A stretch of DNA of 64,000 nucleotides, taken from Lachnospiraceae bacterium. Lineage in GTDB: Bacteria > Bacillota > Clostridia > Lachnospirales > Lachnospiraceae. Within the stretch, counting starts at the first letter, position 1. Every line of letters begins with the position of its first letter. Made by a program: the position numbers and the translations under genes. The notes beneath the pieces were generated by a model. It ran no database searches, was not told the DNA's origin, and was given only the letters and a program-made list of their open reading frames with translations. The stretch is from assembly GCA_022483465.1 (NCBI GenBank), contig JAKVNF010000003.1:563501-627500 (forward strand). Reading direction: 5' to 3'. Below are positions 42,340 to 50,948 of this stretch, in pieces.

Positions 42340-42897
42340 ATGAGCGACGCAAGAGTGAAGGCATATGAGGACAAGATGAAAAAGTCCATCGACTACCTGG
42401 CAGAGGAGTACCAGGCGATCCGGGCCGGGCGGGCCAACCCGCACCTGCTCGACAAGATCCGCGTGGACTACTACGGAACGCCCACTCCGATCCAGCAGCT
42501 GGCCAATATCTCCGTGCCGGAGGCGCGGATCATCTCGATCCAGCCCTGGGACAAGAAGGTCATCAAGGACATCACAAGAGCCATTCAGATGGCGGATATC
42601 GGCATCAATCCCACCTCGGATGCGACCAGCATCCGCCTGGTCTTCCCGGAGATGACCGAGGAGAACAGAAAGAACCTCGTCAAGGAGGTCAAGAAGGTGG
42701 GCGAGGAGTCCAAGGTTGCCATCCGGAACCTGCGCCGGGACGGAAACGATGAGTTCAAGAAGCTCAAGAAGTCCGGTGAGGTCTCCGAGGATGTGGTGGC
42801 CGGTCTCGAGGACGATCTGCAGAAGCTGACCGAGAAGTACCTCAAGGAAGTGGATGCCATGATCGAGAAGAAGAGCAAGGAAATCATGACGATCTGA
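42340..42897 (+). CDS. frr: Ribosome recycling factor
   Basis: 185 residues, full family length. Signatures: the three-helix bundle start MKKSIDYLAEEYQAIRAGRA, then YYGTPTPIQQLANISVPEAR, then LVFPEMTEENRKNLVKEVKK. It splits the post-termination ribosome together with EF-G. It starts 33 bases after pyrH with GGGAGGATAGCA upstream. Confidence 0.97.
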   Translation: MSDARVKAYEDKMKKSIDYLAEEYQAIRAGRANPHLLDKIRVDYYGTPTPIQQLANISVPEARIISIQPWDKKVIKDITRAIQMADIGINPTSDATSIRLVFPEMTEENRKNLVKEVKKVGEESKVAIRNLRRDGNDEFKKLKKSGEVSEDVVAGLEDDLQKLTEKYLKEVDAMIEKKSKEIMTI

Positions 42898-42924
42898 CGG
42901 GGATCGTATCGATAGCTGTGCAAT

Positions 42925-42950
42925 CGGAGTCCGGGGAGCACCGGGCTCCG
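42925..42950 (+). terminator. Weak attenuator-like hairpin between frr and uppS
   Basis: CGGAGTCCGG can pair with CCGGGCTCCG across a six-base loop, followed by TTTGTGCGTTTTT. The T tract is broken, so partial termination or RNA stability is more likely than full termination. Confidence 0.35.
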
Positions 42951-42976
42951 TTTGTGCGTTTTTGAAGGGAGATACT

Positions 42977-43702
42977 ATGGAAGAGCACAAGGCAGAACGA
43001 AACATCCCCCAGCACGTGGCAATCATCATGGACGGCAACGGCAGGTGGGCGAAGAAGCGCGGCCTCCCCCGGACCATGGGCCATGCCCAGGGCGCACGGG
43101 TCGTGGAGCAGATCCTCGAGGACGCGGACCACATGGGCATCAAGTACCTCACCGTCTACGCCTTCTCCACGGAGAACTGGTCCCGCCCGGACTCGGAGGT
43201 GAAATCGCTGATGAACCTCCTTCGGACCTACATGAAGACCTCCCTTGCCAAGTGCGCCAAGAACAACGTGCGAATCCGCGTGATCGGCGACAAGACAAGG
43301 CTCGACGAGGACCTGCAGAAGGCCATTGCCAACCTCGAGGAGAACACGAAGCAAAACACCGGCATCGGCTTTCAGATCGCGATCAACTACGGGGCAAGAG
43401 ATGAGATGAGAAGGGCCGTCACAAAGCTCTGCGAAAAGGCAAAGGCCGGCACCCTCGACCCCAAGGACATCACCGAAGACACGATCTCGGCAGAGCTCGA
43501 CACCGCCGGCATCCCGGACCCGGATCTTCTGATCCGGACCTGCGGGGAGGAGCGGCTCTCGAACTTTCTCATGTGGCAGCTGTCCTATTCGGAGCTGTAT
43601 TTCACCGACTGCGCCTGGCCCGACTTCAATAAGAAAGAGCTGGAGAAGGCGGTGGATGCCTACTGCCACAGGGAGCGTCGCTATGGAGGGTTAATGCAGT
43701 GA
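42977..43702 (+). CDS. uppS: Isoprenyl (undecaprenyl) diphosphate synthase
   Basis: 241 residues from ATG 42977 (GGGAG upstream); the earlier TTG at 42962 overlaps the ribosome-binding site. The cis-prenyltransferase signatures are IIMDGNGRWAKKRG with the catalytic Asp, YLTVYAFSTENW and a C-terminal PDLLIRTCGEERLSNFL. It makes the C55 lipid carrier for cell-wall synthesis. Its stop overlaps the GTG start of cdsA. Confidence 0.96.
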   Translation: MEEHKAERNIPQHVAIIMDGNGRWAKKRGLPRTMGHAQGARVVEQILEDADHMGIKYLTVYAFSTENWSRPDSEVKSLMNLLRTYMKTSLAKCAKNNVRIRVIGDKTRLDEDLQKAIANLEENTKQNTGIGFQIAINYGARDEMRRAVTKLCEKAKAGTLDPKDITEDTISAELDTAGIPDPDLLIRTCGEERLSNFLMWQLSYSELYFTDCAWPDFNKKELEKAVDAYCHRERRYGGLMQ

Positions 43703-44556
43703 AGACCAGAGTAATCAGCGGAATTGTCCTTGGTGTCCTGACGGTGGGTCTTGGCCTGTTCGGCCAGATCAGCCTCGGCGCAGTGCTCGCCCTGTGCTCC
43801 CTGATCGGATACTTTGAGATGACCCGGGCCCTGGAGGTGCACCGGAAGGGGGAGAAGGAGAATGCCCTGGAGATCTCGGGCTTTTTCTGGACCTGTATGC
43901 TCTGGGTCTTTCTGATCGTGTTCTCTGAGCTCTACGGGGCCAAGGACTTCGTCGCCCTGGGAACCCGTGTATCACTTCTGTGCACCCTGGGCATCTTCTC
44001 CACCAACATGACAATCTACGTTCTGACCTTCCCGAAGTACCACTCGGACCAGGTGGCCTACTCCATCTTTTCCTTCGTCTATGTCCCGGTGCTGATGAGC
44101 TGCATCTTCCGCGCCAAGATGCTCCCCTATGGCATCTTCATCTACGCGCTGATCTTCTTCTGCAGTTGGATCTGCGACACCTTTGCCTACTTCGTGGGCC
44201 GGGCTCTTGGCAGGCACAAGATGGCGCCGGTGCTCTCCCCCCACAAGACGATCGAGGGGGCTGTGGGAGGCGTATGCGGCTCAGTGCTTCTGTGCGTTCT
44301 GACGGCGGTTCTGATCCACTTCCTGTATCCGGAAGAGAGCCTCTACTGGCAGTTCGCCCTGCTCGGCGTCTGCGGGGCGCTCCTCTCCATGGTGGGAGAC
44401 CTGGCAGCCTCCGCCATCAAGCGCAATCACGACATCAAAGATTATGGCAACTGCATCCCGGGGCACGGCGGTATCATGGACCGCTTTGACTCGGCGATCT
44501 TCACCGCACCGGTCATCTATTACCTGGCAGCCTTCCTGCTGACGGTGCTTCGCTGA
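43699..44556 (+). CDS. cdsA: Phosphatidate cytidylyltransferase
   Basis: 285 residues with about eight membrane helices. GTG start overlaps the uppS stop (GTGA). The family signature SPHKTIEGAVGG and GDLAASAIKRNHDIKDYGNC near the C terminus identify CdsA, which makes CDP-diacylglycerol for phospholipids. It is in the same transcript as uppS and dxr, linking lipid carrier, phospholipid and isoprenoid synthesis. Confidence 0.95.
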   Translation: MKTRVISGIVLGVLTVGLGLFGQISLGAVLALCSLIGYFEMTRALEVHRKGEKENALEISGFFWTCMLWVFLIVFSELYGAKDFVALGTRVSLLCTLGIFSTNMTIYVLTFPKYHSDQVAYSIFSFVYVPVLMSCIFRAKMLPYGIFIYALIFFCSWICDTFAYFVGRALGRHKMAPVLSPHKTIEGAVGGVCGSVLLCVLTAVLIHFLYPEESLYWQFALLGVCGALLSMVGDLAASAIKRNHDIKDYGNCIPGHGGIMDRFDSAIFTAPVIYYLAAFLLTVLR

Positions 44557-44603
44557 CACATTTGTCTGAACGTCACAGAAATTTCAGAATTGTGAGGCCG
44601 AAA

Positions 44604-45764
44604 ATGAAAAAGAATCTTGTTATAATAGGGTCCACCGGTTCCATCGGCACCCAGACACTGGATGTGGTCAGAACCTATCCGGATCACTTCGGAGTTCTGG
44701 CGCTGGCAGCCGGCAAAAATGTCAAAAAGATGGAAGAGCAGGTCCGGGAGTTCCACCCGAAGTTTGCCTGCCTCTTTGACGAGACGGCCGCAAAAGACCT
44801 CTCCGTGCGCATAGCAGACACCGACACGAAGGTGCTGGCCGGCATGGATGGCATGGTCATGGAGGCGGTGATGCGCACGGCAGACGTGTTCGTCAACGCG
44901 GTGGTGGGCATGATCGGCATTGAGCCGACCCTGGCTGCCATCAATGCAGGCAAGACCATCGCCCTCGCCAACAAGGAGACGCTGGTCACCGCAGGCCACC
45001 TGATCACGAGGGCAGCAGAAGAGGAAGACGTATCCATCATCCCGGTGGACAGCGAGCACTCCGCCATCTACCAGTGCCTGCGCAATGAAAACCACAAGCG
45101 CATCGACAAGATTCTCCTCACCTGCTCCGGCGGGACATTCCGCGGAAAGAAGCGCGCGGAACTGGTGCATCTGCATGCAAAAGATGCCCTGAAGAATCCT
45201 AACTGGGACATGGGTGCCAAGGTCACCATCGACTCCGCCAGCCTCGTCAACAAGGGACTCGAGGTCATGGAGGCGAGGTGGCTCTTTGACGTGCCGGTGG
45301 ACCGCATCGAGGTCCTCGTGCAGCCCCAGAGCATCTGCCACTCCGCCGTGCAGTTCCAGGACGGCGCGGTGATCGCCCAGCTGGCAAGCCCGGACATGCA
45401 CCTGCCGATCCAGTATGCACTCACCTGCCCGGACCGCTTCCCGCTTGCCATCAAGCCCCTGGACCTGACCGAGGTCGGGAGCCTGATCTTCGAAAAGCCG
45501 GACACGGAGACCTTCCGGGGTCTTCCCCTCGCCATTCAGGCGGCCAAGGCGGGCGGCTCCATGCCCACGGCCTTCAACGCCGCGAACGAGGAGGCCGTTG
45601 CGCTCTTTTTGAAGGACAAAATCGAATTTCTCGACATTTACGATCTCATCGAAAAGGCGATGGCAGCCCACCAGGTCATCCCCAACCCCACCCTGGAGCA
45701 GATCCTGCAGACAGAGAAGGAGGCTCGGGAGAACGTGGAGCGCTTTGCCGCATCCGGATCCTGA
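44604..45764 (+). CDS. dxr: 1-deoxy-D-xylulose-5-phosphate reductoisomerase
   Basis: 386 residues from ATG 44604 (GAGG upstream). The NADPH-binding site is GSTGSIGTQTLDVV; later ANKETLVTAGHL, VDSEHSAIYQCL with the metal ligands, ILLTCSGGTFRG and a C-terminal AANEEAVALFLK match the family. It catalyses the committed step of the MEP isoprenoid pathway. ispG, a later MEP enzyme, lies downstream beyond the insertion region. Confidence 0.97.
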   Translation: MKKNLVIIGSTGSIGTQTLDVVRTYPDHFGVLALAAGKNVKKMEEQVREFHPKFACLFDETAAKDLSVRIADTDTKVLAGMDGMVMEAVMRTADVFVNAVVGMIGIEPTLAAINAGKTIALANKETLVTAGHLITRAAEEEDVSIIPVDSEHSAIYQCLRNENHKRIDKILLTCSGGTFRGKKRAELVHLHAKDALKNPNWDMGAKVTIDSASLVNKGLEVMEARWLFDVPVDRIEVLVQPQSICHSAVQFQDGAVIAQLASPDMHLPIQYALTCPDRFPLAIKPLDLTEVGSLIFEKPDTETFRGLPLAIQAAKAGGSMPTAFNAANEEAVALFLKDKIEFLDIYDLIEKAMAAHQVIPNPTLEQILQTEKEARENVERFAASGS

Positions 45765-45793
45765 TGCACGACCACTAGATCGAAAGGAGTTTC

Positions 45794-46861
45794 ATGGCAG
45801 TCAGCATCCTCCTGTTTATCATCATCTTCACCGTCATCGTGGTGGGCCACGAGTTCGGCCACTACATGATCGCCCGCCGCAGCGGCATCCGGGTCAACGA
45901 GTTTGACATCGGCATGGGCCCCGCCCTCTTCAAGTGGCAGCGGGGCGAGACCCTTTTTGCGATCCGCCTGCTGCCTGTGGGCGGCGCCTGCATCTTTGAC
46001 GGGATGGACCCCACGGAGACCGGGGAGGATGGGGAGAAGAAGACCTACGATGAGCACTCCTTCCTGAACGCCCCGGTGGGCGCCCGGATCGCGACGGTCC
46101 TGGCCGGCCCGTGCGCCAACTTCATCATGGGGCTGGTGTTCGCGACCATCATCGTCGCCTTCTCCGGCACGGACCTCCCCAAGGTCTACCAGGTGGTGGA
46201 CGGCTCTGCCGCCCAGGAGGCGGGGATCGAGGCCGGGGACACGATCAAGAAGATCAACGGCACCAGCATCCACGTCTACCGGGAGGTGCAGCTCTACTCC
46301 CTGGTCAACTACGGGGAGCAGATGACGATGGAGATCGAGCGGGACGGAAAGGATTTCACCGTCACCCTGACCCCCAAGTACAGCGAGGAGGACAACCGGT
46401 ACTACATCGGCATCTCGGGCCCCGCCGAGTACCTTGACTGCAAGGGACTGCAGGTCTTCCAGTACGGCTTCTATGAGGCGGAGTACTGGGTGCGGGCGAC
46501 GTTCCAGTCGCTGGGCCTGATCTTCCGCGGCCACTTCCAGCTTGACGACCTGTCCGGGCCGGTGGGCATCGTCAAGACCGTGGATGACACCTACCAGGCG
46601 GCAAAGCCCTACGGGCTCCCGACGGTGCTCCTGTCGATGCTGAACCTGGCAACACTTCTTTCCATCAACCTGGGTATCATGAACCTGCTGCCGATTCCCG
46701 CCCTCGATGGGGGAAGGCTCCTCATCTACATCATCGAGGCAATTCGGGGCAAAAAGCTCTCCCCGGAAAAGGAGGGCTATATCACCCTGGCGGGCGCGGT
46801 GGCGCTGATCGCCCTGATGGTGGTGGTGTGCTTCAACGATGTGACCAAGTTTTTCCGCTGA
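45794..46861 (+). CDS. rseP: Site-2 metalloprotease RseP
   Basis: 355 residues with four membrane helices. The zinc motif HEFGHY is in the first helix, a PDZ domain lies at about residues 125-200 (AAQEAGIEAGDTIKKINGTS), and the C-terminal motif NLLPIPALDGGRL supplies the third ligand. It cleaves anti-sigma factors and leftover signal peptides inside the membrane. It is the last gene of the pyrH operon before a strong terminator. In many relatives ispG follows directly; here about 2.9 kb of mobile DNA intervenes. Confidence 0.96.
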   Translation: MAVSILLFIIIFTVIVVGHEFGHYMIARRSGIRVNEFDIGMGPALFKWQRGETLFAIRLLPVGGACIFDGMDPTETGEDGEKKTYDEHSFLNAPVGARIATVLAGPCANFIMGLVFATIIVAFSGTDLPKVYQVVDGSAAQEAGIEAGDTIKKINGTSIHVYREVQLYSLVNYGEQMTMEIERDGKDFTVTLTPKYSEEDNRYYIGISGPAEYLDCKGLQVFQYGFYEAEYWVRATFQSLGLIFRGHFQLDDLSGPVGIVKTVDDTYQAAKPYGLPTVLLSMLNLATLLSINLGIMNLLPIPALDGGRLLIYIIEAIRGKKLSPEKEGYITLAGAVALIALMVVVCFNDVTKFFR

Positions 46862-46877
46862 CATCTCGAAAATCGCA

Positions 46878-46919
46878 ATCGGGCCGGATGGGAGAGTTCT
46901 CCCGTCCGGCCCGATTTTT
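46878..46919 (+). terminator. Terminator after rseP
   Basis: A 17-base stem (ATCGGGCCGGATGGGAG with its complement, one mismatch), a four-base loop and TTTTT. Confidence 0.9.
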
Positions 46920-46927
46920 GCGTCCTC

Positions 46928-47345
46928 TCACTGCGCGGAGAGCGCAAACGTGATCTCCTGATAGTAGGTTTGTCCTTTGCGGACGATGGGACGATTCCGT
47001 TCGTCTTTCGCGTGCACGCTGTCAGGGGCATACCGGGGCTCCAGGGCAAACCCGCTGCGGGGCGGATATGCATGGCCATTCTTTCCGTTTCGAACCTGCA
47101 GGTAGTCCCCGGTATACAATTCCAGCTCCGGACTATTGGGAACAAGATCGAGCCGGATGCCGGTCGCCGGGCTGTATGCTGCCGCGGCCGGTTTCCCCGC
47201 CGGGGCATGCAGGCGGAAGCTGTGATTGATCCCACCAGAGATGCGAAGCTGTGGAAAAGAGAGTCCGGATCCCCTTCTCCGATCTTTCGCATCGAACGGA
47301 AATCAAAAGGTGTCCCGGAAACAGGCGCATATTCGCCATATGGCA
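46928..47345 (-). pseudogene. galM: Aldose 1-epimerase, 3' remnant with frameshift
   Basis: On the minus strand the segment GEYAPVSGTPFDFRSMRKIGE matches the middle of GalM in two pieces (GEYAPVSGTPFDF, then RSMRKIGE). After a frameshift near 47258 the product continues PQLRISGGINHSFRLHAPAG, then LELYTGDYLQVRNGKNG and the C-terminal SGFALEPRYAPDSVHAKDER. The first half of the gene is missing, cut where an IS200 remnant begins. It is a dead gene, lying between rseP and ispG. Confidence 0.82.
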
Positions 47346-47600
47346 AAAAGTCGACCACATACATATTCTTCTTCAATATCCGCCGAACGACAGCATCAAA
47401 CGTATCGTCAGTATTTTGAAACAGGAAAGTACCTATCATGTCTGGCAAACGTATGCTGCTTTCTTGGGAAACTATTATTGGACTGAACATACATTGTGGT
47501 CAGATGGTTATTTTGCGGCAAGTGTATGCCTCATCCGAGACCATTCAGGAAAATATCGCCAATCAGGGTTAATAAAAACGCCCCTAAAGGGGCGACGTTT
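47342..47600 (+). mobile_element. IS200/IS605-family remnant (tnpA 3' part and right-end hairpin)
   Basis: The plus strand reads VDHIHILLQYPPNDSIKRIV, then ILKQESTYHVWQTY and WSDGYFAAS, the second half of a Y1 transposase with the metal-binding HIH-type motif. A one-base shift near 47530 is needed to reach SSETIQENIANQG and the TAA at 47570. A subterminal hairpin CGCCCCT/AGGGGCG (47579-47594) follows, as expected for an IS200 right end. The N-terminal half and left end are missing. The fusion point with the galM remnant is near 47342. Confidence 0.8.
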
Positions 47601-47899
47601 CCTCATAAAATTGATGAAGGTCCCTGCAGGCTCGGTCGATTGAAATCCGATGTTCCAGTTTGAAGAGGTAACTTCCGCTTTTTCCTGATTTGCAGCCGGA
47701 ACCTCAGATTTTTGCTGCCTGCCCCTGTACAGCAAACCTGAAAACGGCTATAACTGGGGCATAGAAACGACCGTTTCTAAAAAAATGCGTATCTTCCAAA
47801 GAGGTCGAACCTGAAATCCGAAATTCGGAACTTTTAAGTTCCACCCCTGCTTCTGGTGCATGGAGTGGTCTTTCAGGCTGATGCTCCGACCGATACGTA

Positions 47900-49517
47900 T
47901 TACTTCAACAGCTCAGGGCTCAGGTTGATTTCATCAGAAGGAATCTGCCTGAGCCCGAGTTTGTTCAGTACATCTTTCCCATACATGAATTCAAAGACTT
48001 CGTAGGGACTTTTGTTCCCCAAAGTCAGTCTCTTGTAAGAATTGATGTGTGACATCATCATCGAGATCTGTTCCTGCGTATAAGGAGTTATATCGACTCC
48101 CTTATGGATAACGCGGCGGATCATTTCGTGACGCACCTCACAGCTTCCTTTCTGATAGGGTGCAGAAGCATTACAGTAAAACATATGCGTGCGCTGGTTC
48201 CCGTTGGCATCAAACTCGATATGATGAGGGTCCGAGAACTCGCTTCCGTTATCTGCCAGCAGTATGGGAAACAGTTTCATAAAGGTCTCCGGCAGCAGCT
48301 CGAGATAGAGCTTGTCGAAGATATCGTCTACTGATTGGGCATCGTTGTGGTCACGGCGAATGGCCAGCTGAAGGCCGCATGCTGTGAAGGTAATGGTGAG
48401 CAGCACAGCTCCGCCTTTAACGCCTTCTACAGAATCAAGCTGGACCACAGGAGTATCCGGGTGTTCTGCCAGGTACCGCTTGTAATCCTCCAGAGTGCGT
48501 CCCTGACGGCATTTCGGATCGACCTTGATGGTATCCGGACGTTTACGGCGGGGCCTCATCCTCACTTTACGGGGCATATCAATGTTTCTGGCAGAGAAGA
48601 TCCCGGCATCCATGTATGTGTAGAGCGTCCTTTCACTGACCATGAGCTCTGCCTTGTGATTCAGGCAGATATGGTGGAGTGACTGTCCCTGCCTCAGCAG
48701 CGGCGAAATGATGTCATCCAGCCGCTTCTTCTCATCGTCAGAAAGAGCAATACCCTGGCGGGCTTCCTGCAGAACACTGGTGTATTCTGTCTGGGCTGCG
48801 GCAGCGTCGTAAAGGCGCTTTTCCAGTGTACAGGTACGCTTGTCCTTACAGCCGTTGCAGACGTAAGGCGGTTTGGAAAGCCTGGGGCATGTTTCTTTTT
48901 GGCGTTAGTAAAGAACCGGGTTGATGGGTTCCATACCACAACCTCCATGGTGAACTCTCGACGCGATAATGTCCGATGAAGATATAGAATCCCCATTTGG
49001 AGCTCTTTTCTTCTCCGCATAATGCCTATCTTGTTATTTATAGTCACATACTCGGCAAGTGAGTGTATGTGTTTAGGCAATCTAGGTGATGCTTTGTTAC
49101 ATGATGCAACACAGCACGGATAGGAGTGTACCCAGCTCGAGCTCAAAGTGAGGTATTAGTGGTCTCATGCTAGGCGATCGCTTATCAACCCGTTTCTTAA
49201 CTAACGCCTTCTTTTTCGTACATGATGCAGTGATCAACACATCTGCTGCAGACCGAGCAGAAACGGAAGCGCTGTCTGGTCTGCGGGCAGCTGTCACACA
49301 CCGCGGACAACTGACAGCTCCTGCGTTTGGCACAGTCATTGAAGGGGCGCCCGTAAGCACCGGTCTTTTTATATACCAGGTGAGAGCGTACCTCTTTGGA
49401 GATAGTGGTGCAGTCCTTGCCAAGAGCTTCACCGATCTCTTTGAATTTCTGCCCGTTGTTAAGCCCGGCCTCTATGCTGAACCGGTCTTCACTGCTCATA
49501 TGCTTATACTTGTCCAT
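47900..49517 (-). pseudogene. tnp: IS30 family transposase, interrupted by the 308-bp MITE
   Basis: It starts at ATG 49517 (AGGAGG upstream) with MDKYKHMSSEDRFSIEAGLN and a helix-turn-helix (FKEIGEALGKDCTTISKEVR). The coding sequence breaks after CVDHCIMYEKE at the MITE. It resumes with TCPRLSKPPYVCNGC, an IS30 hallmark, and runs through the DDE core: QLDSVEG (Asp), LLADNGSEFSD (Asp) and SCEVRHEMIRR (Glu). Removing the MITE and one 8-bp duplication restores one frame of 434 codons. The transposase was intact until the MITE landed. Confidence 0.92.
48901..49208 (-). mobile_element. 308-bp MITE, copy 4, inside the IS30 transposase
   Basis: Full 308-base unit with both inverted-repeat ends. The flanking duplication is 8 bp, TTCTTTTT (48893-48900, 49209-49216). 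It is nearly identical to copy 3. Confidence 0.93.
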
Positions 49518-49724
49518 ATGGTCCTCCTGTTCTGGTCGGAGCAACAGGTGGAGACCAACGTGGGCTATTATAGACTTTTCGGAAGGATTAAGTTCCAGCC
49601 ATCCTTCAGAAGGATTAACTTCCGGTTTTAAAATTTGCTGGCGGAACTTCGTTTAGCAATTCACATCCCTGCAGGCTCCGGGGACAAATCCGTCCGGGGC
49701 AGGGTAATTGTCTCCGAGATGTTG

Positions 49725-49730
49725 TATAAT
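49725..49730 (+). promoter_or_regulatory. Possible -10 box for ispG-polC
   Basis: TATAAT with TTG directly upstream, about 95 bases before the ispG start. No good -35 hexamer lies 16-18 bases upstream, so this is tentative. A promoter here would be needed because a terminator and 2.9 kb of mobile DNA separate ispG from rseP. Confidence 0.4.
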
Positions 49731-49825
49731 CGGAGAAGCCCTTCTGCCGCATCCGATCTACATCGTCTGTTCCGGGGCAGAAGAAAAAACCGTACGAGAA
49801 AACAAATGTAAAGGGGATTGTGAAG

Positions 49826-50884
49826 ATGGCATACAGAGATCACACAAAGGTGGTGCACATCGGAAACGTGGCGATCGGCGGGGGAAATCCCATCGCGATC
49901 CAGTCCATGACCAACACCAGAACCGACGACGTGGCAGCAACCGTGGCGCAGATCCACCGCCTCGAAGAGGCGGGCTGCGAGATCATCCGCTGCACGGTGC
50001 CGACCATCGAGTGCGCAAGGGCAATCAAGGAGATCAAGAAGCAGATCCGGATTCCCCTCGTTGCCGACATCCACTTCGACTACAAGATGGCCATCGCCGC
50101 CATCGAGAACGGCGCCGACAAGATCCGCATTAACCCCGGCAACATCGGCGGGAAGGATCGGATCCGGGCGGTTGTCGACTGCGCCAAGGAGCGGAACGTC
50201 CCGATCCGCGTGGGCGTCAACTCCGGATCCCTGGAGAGGGATCTCGTCGAAAAGTACGGCGGGGTCACCCCGGAGGGCCTTGTGGAGTCCGCTCTCGACA
50301 AGGTCGGCATGGTGGAGGACTGCGGCTACGACAACATCGTGATCTCCATCAAGTCCTCCGACGTTCTGACCTGTGCAAAGGCCCATGAGCTCCTTGCAAA
50401 GAGGACCCAGTATCCGCTCCACGTGGGCATCACAGAGGCCGGCACGGTCTACGGCGGAAACATCAAGTCGGCGATCGGCCTCGGCATCATCCTCTATGAG
50501 GGGATCGGGGACACGATCCGCGTCTCCCTCTCCGGCGACCCCGTGGAGGAGATCCGCTCCGCAAAGCAGATCCTCCGGGATCTGAAGCTGCGCAAGGGCG
50601 GCGTGGAAGTGACCAGCTGCCCCACCTGCGGCAGAACCCGGATCGACCTCATCGGCCTGGCGGATCAGGTCGAAAAGATGGTCCAGAAGTACCCCTACAA
50701 CATCAAGGTCGCCGTCATGGGGTGCGCCGTCAACGGGCCCGGTGAGGCCCGGGAGGCCGACATCGGCATCGCCGGGGGCGATGGCGAGGGACTTCTCATC
50801 AAAAAGGGACAGATCGTACGAAAGGTCCCGGAAGATCAGCTCTTGTCCGCACTCAGGGACGAGCTGGATCACTGGCAGAATTGA
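49826..50884 (+). CDS. ispG: 4-hydroxy-3-methylbut-2-enyl diphosphate synthase IspG
   Basis: 352 residues from ATG 49826 (AAAGGGG upstream; a GTG at 49820 is too close to it). Signatures: the TIM barrel start VHIGNVAIGGGNPIAIQSMT, IHFDYKMAIAAIENGADKIR and NPGNIGG. The [4Fe-4S] ligands are in SCPTCGRTRIDL and GCAVNGPGEAREADIG. It catalyses the penultimate step of the MEP pathway. It precedes polC, an order common in Clostridia. Confidence 0.97.
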   Translation: MAYRDHTKVVHIGNVAIGGGNPIAIQSMTNTRTDDVAATVAQIHRLEEAGCEIIRCTVPTIECARAIKEIKKQIRIPLVADIHFDYKMAIAAIENGADKIRINPGNIGGKDRIRAVVDCAKERNVPIRVGVNSGSLERDLVEKYGGVTPEGLVESALDKVGMVEDCGYDNIVISIKSSDVLTCAKAHELLAKRTQYPLHVGITEAGTVYGGNIKSAIGLGIILYEGIGDTIRVSLSGDPVEEIRSAKQILRDLKLRKGGVEVTSCPTCGRTRIDLIGLADQVEKMVQKYPYNIKVAVMGCAVNGPGEAREADIGIAGGDGEGLLIKKGQIVRKVPEDQLLSALRDELDHWQN

Positions 50885-50890
50885 TTCCTG

Positions 50891-50927
50891 CCCCGCCTGA
50901 GAAAAACATGGCTCAGGCGGGGTTTTT
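50891..50927 (+). terminator. Terminator-like hairpin between ispG and polC
   Basis: An 11-base stem CCCCGCCTGAG/CTCAGGCGGGG with a ten-base loop and TTTTT, ending 21 bases before the polC start. polC may depend on read-through or its own promoter. Confidence 0.85.
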
Positions 50928-50948
50928 GGTCCGAAAAAGGAGCAGGCT

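Larger units (their letters stand above)
47634..49665 (-). mobile_element. IS30-family element carrying a MITE, flanked by 13-bp direct repeats
   Basis: The identical 13-mer TCCCTGCAGGCTC occurs at 47621-47633 and 49666-49678. Directly inside each copy the sequences align as imperfect inverted repeats (16 of 25 positions, sharing ATTG and GTTCC). Without the MITE and its duplication the element would be about 1.7 kb. IS30 members usually make 2-3 bp duplications, so a 13-bp repeat is unusual; the exact ends are therefore approximate. About 260 bases of non-coding DNA lie between the left end and the transposase stop. Confidence 0.65.
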
